A DNA stretch of 64,000 nucleotides from an uncultured Clostridia bacterium (GTDB taxonomy: Bacteria > Bacillota > Clostridia > TANB77 > CAG-508): positions 16,613-80,612 of the forward strand of contig CAKOWZ010000007.1 in NCBI GenBank assembly GCA_934129745.1, in the 5' to 3' direction. The translations under genes and the position numbers were made by a program. The notes beneath the pieces were generated by a model, which searched no databases, was not told the DNA's origin, and saw nothing but the letters and a program-made list of their open reading frames with translations. Below, piece by piece: positions 17,191-27,400 of the stretch (position 1 is its first letter; every line of letters starts with the position of its first letter).

Positions 17191-18906
17191 TTATTTTCTA
17201 CCAAAAAATATTCCCAAAACAGAAAACTTTTTATAAACTCCAATCTTATTAGGAACAAAATCAGGAGAAGGTGAGCATTTTGTTCTACTATCAAAAATAA
17301 CAGAAATTGTTAAATAAAAAATATTAGAAATAAGCCATAACAATGAAAGAACATATACTGTAATTCCAGTTGTTTTAATCCTAAATAAGCACATTACTAA
17401 TCCTATGATATTTAAAATTAATAAAATTAAATGACTTGCTAACAATTTTTTATTCGTTTTGGTCATTTTTGTAGTTTTAGAAAATTTAGGTGTAACTTCA
17501 AATTTTGTATTTCCAAAACCAAAAAATTCTTTTAAAACTTCTTTACAAAGTACAGGAGTCAAAATTGTTTCATAAATTTTATTCCATGTTGAGGACCTTT
17601 TATTTCCTTCAAAAATATCTAATGTAAATCTTTTTAAAATATAAGTAGGTAACCATATTGATATAAATGTTGCTAAATTACAATCTACAATAATTACTCC
17701 AAAAATACTGAAAAGTAGAGGTGTTAATAAATATACCATTCTTCTAACACCAAAAAACCAATAAGAAATACAAGATAAATATTCAATTTTTTGTGAAAAT
17801 GATAATCCTTTGTTTTTTAATATTTTATATTTTTTTAAAATTTGTACACATCCTCTTGCCCAGCGAGAACGTTGTTTTACAAAACCAGATAAGTCATTTA
17901 CTGCTGTTCCGTAAGCTTCTACGTTATTAAGAGCTAAGCATTTATACCCATTAGATTCGATTAACATACCAGTTGCAATATCTTCTGAAATTGTTCCTGT
18001 TGCAAATCCATTGCAAGAATCTAATGCTTTTCTTGAAAATAGAGTATTTGTACCACAGTATATTGCAGAGTTTGTAGCATTTTTAGCTATTTGAATTGAG
18101 TGATAAAAATATTCTTGTTCAAAAGGTATTTTATTTTCTAATTTAAATCTTAATTGGAAAATGTCTGGATTATTAAAACTTTGTGGTAATTGAACAAATC
18201 CTATTTCTTCCACATTTCCTGTATTTTCCATGTTTTCCATATTTTCTGTATTTTCCATATTTTCTATATTATTTTTTTCTGATAATTTTTTAGATTTTTT
18301 TCTTTTAATTTTTTCTGAAAATTTTGTTGTATTATCATAAAAAAATGGAAGTGTTGTAAGTAGAAAATTTGGTGTTGGTGCCATGTCTGCATCAAATGTT
18401 GCAACAAAAGGAGAAGAAATATGGTTTAATGCATGATTATAATTTCCAGCTTTTGCATTTTTATTGGTGATTCTTGATAAATAATTAACACCTAAATTTT
18501 CTGCTAATTTTTTTATGTTAGCTCTATTTCCATCATCACATATATAAATGTGAATTTTTGATTTGTCAGGATAATTCATATTTTTGCAAGCTGTGACAGT
18601 GTTTTTTAATAATGTTTCATGTTCATTTATTGTTGCAATTAAAACATCAATATCTGGATATTGAGTTATATTAGATAAATCTGGTATTTTGGGTGAGATT
18701 TTTTTCACACATAAGATATTTAAATAATATGCAAAAAAGTCTAAAGATTCCCATATTTCAATAAATAACACTAATATTGAGGATATTAGTGAAATTATCC
18801 CAAGAGTTGTGGGAATTGTAAAAAATATTCTGTAGATTATGTATGTAAATGTTAGTATCATAGTTATTGTATAAAATATAAATTTAAATAAATTCTTTTG
18901 TTTCAT
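17191..18906 (-). CDS. Cellulose-synthase-like membrane glycosyltransferase (GT2)
   Basis: 571 residues. Two N-terminal membrane segments (about 8-50), a GT-A catalytic domain (about 78-350) and four or five C-terminal membrane segments. Processive synthase motifs are present: DVLIATINEHE, ICDDGN, FDADMAP (about 172-177), TGTISEDIA and QRSRW (about 344-348). Such enzymes polymerise beta-glucan or a related glycan from a UDP-sugar and thread it through the membrane. There is no PilZ domain, so c-di-GMP control through PilZ is not expected. A low-complexity Met/Glu/Asn tract (about 213-233, ENMENTENMENMENTGNVEE) interrupts the catalytic domain. AAAGGAG precedes ATG. The GH5 cellulase 10 kb to the right is a possible functional partner. 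Confidence 0.85.
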   Translation of the reverse strand: MKQKNLFKFIFYTITMILTFTYIIYRIFFTIPTTLGIISLISSILVLFIEIWESLDFFAYYLNILCVKKISPKIPDLSNITQYPDIDVLIATINEHETLLKNTVTACKNMNYPDKSKIHIYICDDGNRANIKKLAENLGVNYLSRITNKNAKAGNYNHALNHISSPFVATFDADMAPTPNFLLTTLPFFYDNTTKFSEKIKRKKSKKLSEKNNIENMENTENMENMENTGNVEEIGFVQLPQSFNNPDIFQLRFKLENKIPFEQEYFYHSIQIAKNATNSAIYCGTNTLFSRKALDSCNGFATGTISEDIATGMLIESNGYKCLALNNVEAYGTAVNDLSGFVKQRSRWARGCVQILKKYKILKNKGLSFSQKIEYLSCISYWFFGVRRMVYLLTPLLFSIFGVIIVDCNLATFISIWLPTYILKRFTLDIFEGNKRSSTWNKIYETILTPVLCKEVLKEFFGFGNTKFEVTPKFSKTTKMTKTNKKLLASHLILLILNIIGLVMCLFRIKTTGITVYVLSLLWLISNIFYLTISVIFDSRTKCSPSPDFVPNKIGVYKKFSVLGIFFGRK

Positions 18907-19394
18907 TTTGGTCTCCTTTAATTTTGGTTTATTAACTTAATTTTGGTTGTTAACTCGATTCTGGTTGTTAACTCGATTTTTATTAATTTAATTATCTTGT
19001 ATTAAACTAATTTGTTTGTCACAACCAAATTAGTACTAACCTGATACAGTTATTATATAATAAGAAAATATGCTATGCAACAGAAATGTTATTATTGTCA
19101 ATACAAAAAATATATTTTAACTAAAAAATAAATTTTCTTATTTGAACGATGTTAATACTGATTTGTAGCAATTAAAACAACAAAATTATTAACGCTTTTT
19201 TTATTTGTAACAAAAATGTAAATTAAAATTAATATTTGTAATATTTTGCATCAATATGTACTTCCGTAAACAAGTTTACCAAAAATCAAAGAATGGAGCC
19301 CAAAAGAGCTCTTGAATAAAATTATTTTCTTTTATAATATAAAAATAAAGAAAAAAGTGTAAAAGCTGAAAATAAAAATGTGGGGGTATATAAA
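18907..19394. other. Divergent intergenic region with repeats and a palindrome
   Basis: No gene seen. Near 18944-18978 the unit TGGTTGTTAACTCGATT occurs twice in tandem, with a degenerate third copy to the left. At 19266-19279 there is a perfect operator-like palindrome GTAAAC-AA-GTTTAC, 32 bases upstream of the -35 box listed next. A short GAGC..GCTC stem (about 19295-19310) lies between the two. Confidence 0.55.
19312..19338 (+). promoter_or_regulatory. Candidate promoter of the surface protein operon
   Basis: TTGAAT (19312-19317) and a perfect TATAAT (19333-19338), with a short 15-base spacer. Short spacers often mean regulation by factors binding nearby; the GTAAAC-AA-GTTTAC palindrome is just upstream. 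Confidence 0.45.
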
Positions 19395-21305
19395 GTGAAA
19401 AAAAGAAAATCATTATTAAAAATATTTGCAATTATTATGATAATTATTAGTCTAGGTTTTAGTTTTTTTGGAACAAATAATACAAAATATTATACTGATG
19501 AAATAAATCAAGCATTAAAAACTAATAGTCCTAATGTAACAAATGAACAAATTAGTGTAAAAATTAAATATTTAGATACACAAGGAAATGAGATATTACC
19601 AGAAGAAACAATAAAAGGAAAAATAGGTGAATGGTATGAAACAGATAGAATAAATATTCCTTGTTACAGAGCATATGGTGATGAACCTATTAATAAAAAC
19701 GGATATTTTAAACAAGATAGCAAAGACATAATTTATGTATATAAATCAAGTAGTGAAAGTTATTCAATAGAACAACAAAATAATAATGTAACAATTGTAT
19801 ATGGTGATATGAAAGTTTCAGATGAATATGAACTTATAGTTGAAAGTTCTAATATGTATGATGAAAAAATTAGTAATGTAAAATATGAATTACAAAATGA
19901 AGAACAGTCAAGTTTATCAAGTGGAATTACAGAAAATGGAGATTTATATTTAGGAACATTAACTGTAAGAGAAGAAGGAAAGAAAAAATACATAATTAAG
20001 CAAATAGATGTACCTAGTCAATATAGAAAAATAATTGATGATGATATTTCTTTTACTTTAAATCAAACATGGGATAAAACATCAAAAAAATATGTGGTAA
20101 ATGTCGAATATGACACAAATATAAAAGGATTAAAAATTGATGTTGAAAATAAAAAAATAAAAGTAAAAATTCAATATAAAGATGCAAAATATGATTTAAG
20201 TATAAAACAATTTGTATCTGAAATTGATGGAATAGAAAAAAATAATAATGAAATAAAAACAAGTTTAGATAATGATGGAAAAATTGTATATGTTAAAAAT
20301 GAAGATATAGAAAAAGTAGAAAATAATCAGGAATTAGTTTTTACAATAAGAATTTATAATGAGGCTGAAAATAATGCAACAATAAAAGACATAATTAATG
20401 AAATCCCTCAAGGATTGGAATATATAAATAATGAATTAAATAATCAAAATGGATGGAAATTATATAAAATAAATTCATCAGGAGATTTGGAAGAAACAAC
20501 AAATTCAAGTGAAGCAAAATATATAAAAACAAGTATTTTAAATAATACAGAATTAAAAGGTTTTGATAAACAAACAATGTCATTACCAGAATATAAAGAA
20601 TTAAAAATAGCATTAAAAGTTAATGAAAATACATTAAATAATGAAAGAATTGCAACAAACAGAGTAAAATTACAAGATGATTTATTTGATGTTAACAAAG
20701 AAAATAATTCAGATGAATGTAGTGTATATGTAAAAAGATTTGATTTGAAAATAGAGAAAAATATTGTAAATGTAGTTGTTGAAAATAATGAAGGACAAAA
20801 AATTATAAATAAAAAATCAGATGAAGAAATATTAAAAGTAGATATACCAAAAAAAGAAATAGAAAATACCAAATTAAAAATAAAATATGAGATAAAAGTA
20901 ACAAATATTGGTGAAATAAATGGATATGCAACAGAAATAACAGATTATTTGCCAGAAGGATTTGAGGTAATGTCAACTCAAACAACACAATGGGTAGTAG
21001 ATGGAAATAAAGTAAAAACAAATTCATTAAACAGAAATCTATTACAACCAGGAGAAAGTAAATCAGTATTTATTGAATGTACATATAAAGTTAATAAAGA
21101 AAATATTGGTTCAAAAATTAATAGTGTAAAAATAACAGAATATGAAAATAATTCAGATTCTAAAGATATAACAGAAGATAATGAAGATAATGAAGAAATG
21201 GTAATTACAGTAAAAACAGGTGTTGCAACAATATGTTTTATAATAATTATTGGAATTCTTTTAATAAGTATTATAGTTACATTAATATTAAAAAAAAGAA
21301 AATAA
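19395..21305 (+). CDS. Membrane-anchored surface protein, MucBP/DUF11-like domains
   Basis: About 636 residues. The start chosen is GTG at 19395 (VKKRKSLLKIF), eight bases after GGGGG; an earlier GTG at 19380 lacks a ribosome site. Order: signal segment (about 5-25); a MucBP-like domain (about 55-120, VKIKYLDTQGNEIL..YVYKSS); a SpaA/Cna-B-like domain (about 125-245); two DUF11-type beta-sandwiches (about 260-430 and 445-600, with IPQGLEYI and LPEGFEV); an acidic stretch (ITEDNEDNEE); and one C-terminal membrane helix followed by KKRK. No LPXTG motif, so it is held by the helix rather than by sortase. The giant BspA-like protein follows 103 bases later on the same strand. Likely adhesin or cell-wall spacer. 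Confidence 0.8.
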   Translation: MKKRKSLLKIFAIIMIIISLGFSFFGTNNTKYYTDEINQALKTNSPNVTNEQISVKIKYLDTQGNEILPEETIKGKIGEWYETDRINIPCYRAYGDEPINKNGYFKQDSKDIIYVYKSSSESYSIEQQNNNVTIVYGDMKVSDEYELIVESSNMYDEKISNVKYELQNEEQSSLSSGITENGDLYLGTLTVREEGKKKYIIKQIDVPSQYRKIIDDDISFTLNQTWDKTSKKYVVNVEYDTNIKGLKIDVENKKIKVKIQYKDAKYDLSIKQFVSEIDGIEKNNNEIKTSLDNDGKIVYVKNEDIEKVENNQELVFTIRIYNEAENNATIKDIINEIPQGLEYINNELNNQNGWKLYKINSSGDLEETTNSSEAKYIKTSILNNTELKGFDKQTMSLPEYKELKIALKVNENTLNNERIATNRVKLQDDLFDVNKENNSDECSVYVKRFDLKIEKNIVNVVVENNEGQKIINKKSDEEILKVDIPKKEIENTKLKIKYEIKVTNIGEINGYATEITDYLPEGFEVMSTQTTQWVVDGNKVKTNSLNRNLLQPGESKSVFIECTYKVNKENIGSKINSVKITEYENNSDSKDITEDNEDNEEMVITVKTGVATICFIIIIGILLISIIVTLILKKRK

Positions 21306-21408
21306 AACAAAGTTGTATGTGGTCTGAATGTAAAAAAAGAAAATAAAACAAAATTATCAGTAAAAAAATGTTTTAAAACAATTAAAAAAATAGAAGGAGG
21401 AGAATTTA

Positions 21409-24400
21409 ATGAAAAAAGCTATATATGTATTTATTAGTGTAATATCAATATTAATATTAATAAATATATTTTCTCCAAAAAAATCATATGGATACACAGA
21501 ATATACATATGTTATAGATAGAATAGAGTGGCATTATTGCTTAAATGAATCAGGTGAAGCAATAAATGTATATGCTAATTTAAATTCAACAAATGAAGAT
21601 ATTGATACAGTAACAATTCCAGCGAAAATAGGAGAGCATACTGTTGTATCAATAGGAAAATATCCATATTATGAATATAATATTTTTGGAAATACAAGAG
21701 ATGAAAAAATTAAAAAAGTAATTATACCAGATTCAGTAAAAGAAATAAAAAGATATTGTTTTATAAATTGTATGGCATTAGAAAATGTTGAAATTCCTAA
21801 TTCAGTGGAAATAATAGGAAATAAAGCATTTTATCATTGTGAAAAATTAAAAGGTGAAGGGTTTAAATTACCAGAAAACCTTACAACTATAGAAGATTAC
21901 GCTTTTCATAGTTGCTATAATTTAAATATAGAAAATATAGAATTTCCATCTAATTTAAAAAGCATAGGAAATTATGCATTTTATAATTGTAAAAGTTTAA
22001 CAGGAAATTTGAATTTGCCAGATACATTACAAACAATAGGTAGAAAAACATTTGCAAATTGTTCTGAATTAAATGGAACAATAACAATAGGTTCAGGAAT
22101 AACAAACATACCTGAAAAAGCATTTCAAAATTGTTCTAAATTAACAGGAAATTTAACAATACCAAATACTGTTACAGAAATAGGAGAATGGGCATTTAGT
22201 GGTTGTGAAGGATTAAATGGGGAATTAAATTATAATTCAACATGTGCAAATATCAAAGATTTCACATTTTCAAATTGTAATTTTAGTAAAATCACATTAC
22301 CATTAACAGTTACAGAAATTGGGTCATTTGCATTTAATAATTCAAAAGATATATGGATAGATAATACAGAAGGAAATGTAACATTTGCAGGTATTTTCGG
22401 TGGAATGGGAAAAACTCCATATATACATTATAAAGATTGTAAACATACAATAACAATCACAGCTCCAGAAGGTGTAAAAGTAATAGACACATTAACAAAC
22501 ACAGAAATAACAACAGGTGAATATAGTTGTTTACAACCTATGAATTTATCAATAAAAGTAGAGGATATAAGCAAATATGCATATTTAAACATGCTAGTAA
22601 AAACAGATGGAAAATATGCAAATTCACAAAAAGAAGAAGAAAAAGTGGATTTATTAGATAATCCAACATATACACAAAACATACAATCATTAATAAGAAA
22701 TAAGCAAATAATAATAACAGGACAAGATATAAAATTAGTAGATTTAAAATTAGTTCAAAGAGAATATATATCTGAAATAAATGGAAAAGAATTAACAAAC
22801 AAAAGAGAACCAGTAATTACAAATACAGAAAATACATTAGAATATAGACATACAAAATATCCTGCAGAAGTTCAAAATGGAGATACAGTTACATATAAAA
22901 TAAGAATATATAATGCAGGTGAAAATGATGGATATGCAAAAGAGCTAGTACAATATATAGGGCAAGGATTAGAATTTGATGTTAATAATGCAAATAATAT
23001 AAAATACAAATGGACAGTTTCTGAAGATGGAAGAAAAATAACAACAACATATCTTGAAAATACAGCAATTCCTGCATATACAAATAATGGAAATCCAAGT
23101 TATGAGGAAATTGAATTTACATGTAAAGTAACAGCAGAAAAACAATTAGAAGATGATACAAGATTGGTTGTAGCAGGTGAAATAACAAAAGGAACAAGTG
23201 GAGAAAAAGAACTAAAAAAAGGTAATTTATCAATACCAGAATTATCAACATATAAAGAAGAAGAGGCTTATAATTCAAATTCAGCACAATATGTAAGAGG
23301 AACAGAAGAAGATGATGATTTTGAAAATGTAATTATAAAAAGAGAAATACCAATTGATTATACTATAAGAATAGAAAAAATAGATTCAGAAACAGAAGAT
23401 ATGTTAAATGGCGCAAAATTTGATTTATTAAATGAAAATAAAGAAGTAATAAAAACAGGTATAACAAAAAATGGTGGAATATTAGATTTTGGATTAATGA
23501 AAACATATGGAACAAAAGATGATGTATATTACATAAAAGAAACAGAAACACCAGAAGGGTACAGAAAAATAATACAAGATGAAGTAAAAGTTGTAGTACA
23601 TAAAAAAATAACAGATCCAATAACAGAACAATATGAAATATCAATAGAATGTGATTTATTAGAAACAAAAGTAATTGTAGAAACACAAGATACAGTAATA
23701 CCAATATATACAGAAGAACAATTATCAAAAATAGGAACAAATAGAAGTGTTACAATAGATGGAAAAACATATACATTTGGTAAATATGAAGATTATGAAT
23801 TAAAAAATGATATAGAAATAACATCAGAAAATTGGAGCCCTATTAAAGAATTTGGAGGAGTTTTTGATGGTTGTGGTTATACAATTTCTAATTTAAAAAT
23901 TACACAAAATGGAGATAGTGATAACACAAGATTTGGACTTTTTGCTGAAGTATCAGGAACAATAAAAGATTTAAATGTATCAAATATAAATATAAATGTT
24001 ACAAATATAGAAAAAGAAGTACAAGAAAAAATAAGTGATGCTAGATTAGAATTAAATAATGCAACAACAACAGCTGAAAAAACATTAATACAAGAAAAAA
24101 TAAAAGAATTAGAAGATAAATTAGAAAATAAATATAGTGTTGGTGGAATTGTTGCATATATGGAACAAGGAACATTACAAAACTGTACTGTTTCAGGAAC
24201 AATAAATTCAGATACAAATAATGTAGGTGGATTAATTGGATATGGAGCAGATGGAAAATTATTGATAATAAATGGATGTACAAATAATTCTAATGTAATA
24301 GCAACAGGTTCAAAAGTAGGTGGATTAATAGGTGTTGGATTTGGTGCTTTAAGTATAGTAGATTCAACTAATAATGGAACTGTAATTGCAGGAAAATTTA

Positions 24401-27400
24401 ATGCAGGTGGTTTAGTAGGATATGTTGAATCAGCTAATTATTCAGTAAGTAATGTAGTAGTAAAATTAGATAAAACAACAAATATTATAAGCTTAACAAT
24501 AGAAAATAAAAGACATATAGGTGAATATACATTAAGCCTAAAAAATATTGATATAGATACATATGAATTATTAGATGGTGCAAAATTTAAAGTATTAGAT
24601 AAAAATAAACAAGTAATAAAAGGTTATGAAAATATAGAAGTAAAAAATGGAGAATTACAAATAGCAACATATGATATAGAAGAACTTGGAACAGATACAT
24701 ATTATGTTGTACAAACAAAAACACCAGATGGATATATTGATGTTACAGAATATGTAAAAGTAACAATAAGTAAAGTATGGAATGGTAAAGATGAAAAATA
24801 TGAAGTAGCAGTAAATATAACAGTTATAAATAAAGATGATTATGAAGATGATGAAAATGTAGATGATAGTCATTCAGATAGTAGAACAGATAAAAAATAT
24901 GTAATAAAAGAAGCTGAAAATGTAGATTGGAAAGTAAATAAAATTTATGTAAAAAATTGTACCAATAATGGAGCAGTAAAATCAGTACTTGATAATACCG
25001 CTGGAATAATAGGATGCACAAAATGTATAGCAGAATTAGAAAATTGTACAAATACAGGAGAAATTACACCAAATTATAATTCAGCAAGTTATTCTGGACA
25101 TGCATCAGGAATGATAGCACAAGCACAAAAACAAGATGATAGTACAGAAATAAGATTAACAGGATGTATAAATGAAGGAATAATTACAACTCAAAATGGT
25201 GTTTCAGAAGCTGCAGGATTTGTTTCATATACATTAGTACCTGTAATAATTAATAATTGCAAAAACACAGCTGATATAGGTTCTGAAAATATGAATGCAC
25301 AAACAGTGGCAGGATTTATAGGAACAGCAAATGCAGATATAACAATAAAAAATAGTATAAATACAGGAAATATAATTGCAAATAATTCAATAGAAGCAGC
25401 AGGATTTTTGGCAAAAGAAATTAATAAGGATTCAACAATCGAAATAGAAAATTGTGAAAATACAGGAAATGTAACTGGTGGAGGTAAAGTATCAGGTTTC
25501 ATAGGAATAGGAATAAACAAAAAAATAATAATAAATGATTCTAAAATAATTGGAACACAAGAAAATCCAGTGGTAATAAGAGCAATAGGATATACAGGCG
25601 AATTAGGTGGATTTATAGGTCTTGCAACATCAGATATATATATAAATAATTGTAAATCAGAAAATGTAAATATTAATATAGAAAAATCTGGTTATGCAAG
25701 TATAATGGTTGGAGAAATAGCTTCATTAGGATATAGAATTAATAATGATAAAATTGGAACAATAAGAAATTGTACAGCAAATAATATAAATGTACAAAGA
25801 GAAAACAATAATGCTACAATTGAATTTGGTGGTATGGTTTGTAAAATAATTGATAGTCAAATAAAAGATTTTAAATTAGAAAATTGCGAAATTAATAATT
25901 TAAAATTTAATGAAAATATGTCAGAATCAATTATAGGTGGAATGATAGGATTATTAAAAGGTGTAGATACTATTAATTTATCAAATAACAAAATTACAAA
26001 CAGTATAATAGTATCAAATAATAGTTCAGATTCTACAAGAATAGGTGGAATTGCAAGTACAATCTTAGAAAGCCAAGGAATTATAAATATTGATAATTGC
26101 AATATTGAAAATACAGAAATGAAATCTGATAGAGGAAATTATATTGGAGGAATTTTAGGAAGATTAGATAATTCAAATAATGCAAAATTAAATGTTATAG
26201 GATGTAATGTAAATAAATCAAATATTTATAGTAAAAATGATTCTAATAAAATAGGAGGAATTGTTGGAGGAGTTCTTACAGGAAATAATGCAAATATTAT
26301 TAAATGTAATTATAATGAATCAACAATAATAAGTGATGATACTAATACATCAAAAGCTGCAATTGCAGGTATTGTAGGATTTACAGATGTTGTTGCAAAT
26401 TTTGAAGATTGTAATGTTACTAATTGCGATGTAACAGTAAAAGCAGGACATGTTGGAGGAATTTTATCACAAAATGTAAGTTATTCATATGGAACAGAAA
26501 ATGAATTAAAATTAGATAATTGTAAAGTAATAAATACACCTCTTACAAGAATTGCAGATTCAAGTGGATATACTGAGCCAAGTAATATGGGTGGTTTAAT
26601 AGGAGAAGTTATATCATTACCTACAACAATTAAAAATTGTAAAGTTACATCTGAAAATGAAATAAAACAAATATCTGGAAATCAGAATTTAGGTGGATTA
26701 ATTGGATTAGCAAATAGTAAAGTTAATATTGAAAACACAGAATTTAGTAATATGATAATAAAATCATCAACAACAAATTCAAATCAAACAGGTGGTGCAA
26801 TTGGTGTAAATGGTGGAGATTCTGTTATTAAAGGATTAAAAATAAAAAATATAAAAATTGATTCACCAGCTGGAATTGGAGGAGTTTGGGGTAGTCAAAC
26901 TGCTAAAGCAACAATAGAAGATTCTGAAATTGGTAATATAAAAATTACTCATAATTCAACTAATGGATATATGGCATCACCAATTGGAGGTATTATTGGT
27001 GCAGGTGAAACAGTAAATATTAATAATATTAATATTTATGATATTAATATTGAAGGTAGTGATGTAAATACAATTCACATGGGTGGACTTGTTGCCGTTG
27101 GAAATACTTATGTTAATATTTCTAATTCAAATATTAGTAAAATTAGTTTAAAAAATAATTCTGCTGATAGTGGTGTTGTGCCAATAACAAGTGGTGTTAT
27201 GGCAATAGCAAAAAATGGTGGAGAATTTGAAAATTTAAATGTAAGTAATATTCAAATTGAATCAAAAGGACATGGTACAGGTTTATCTGGTTCAGGAGAT
27301 ATTGAGGTAAATAAAAATGGTGGAACAATTGAAATTAATAAAGTAAAAATAAATATTAATTCAACACAAGATGCTGCACAAGGTGTTATGCCACTTGCAA

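Noticed and set aside
20053..21310. Several Leu-rich minus-strand frames opposite the surface proteins
   Set aside because: They are antisense shadows of Glu/Asn/Lys-rich coding sequence, with no ribosome sites.
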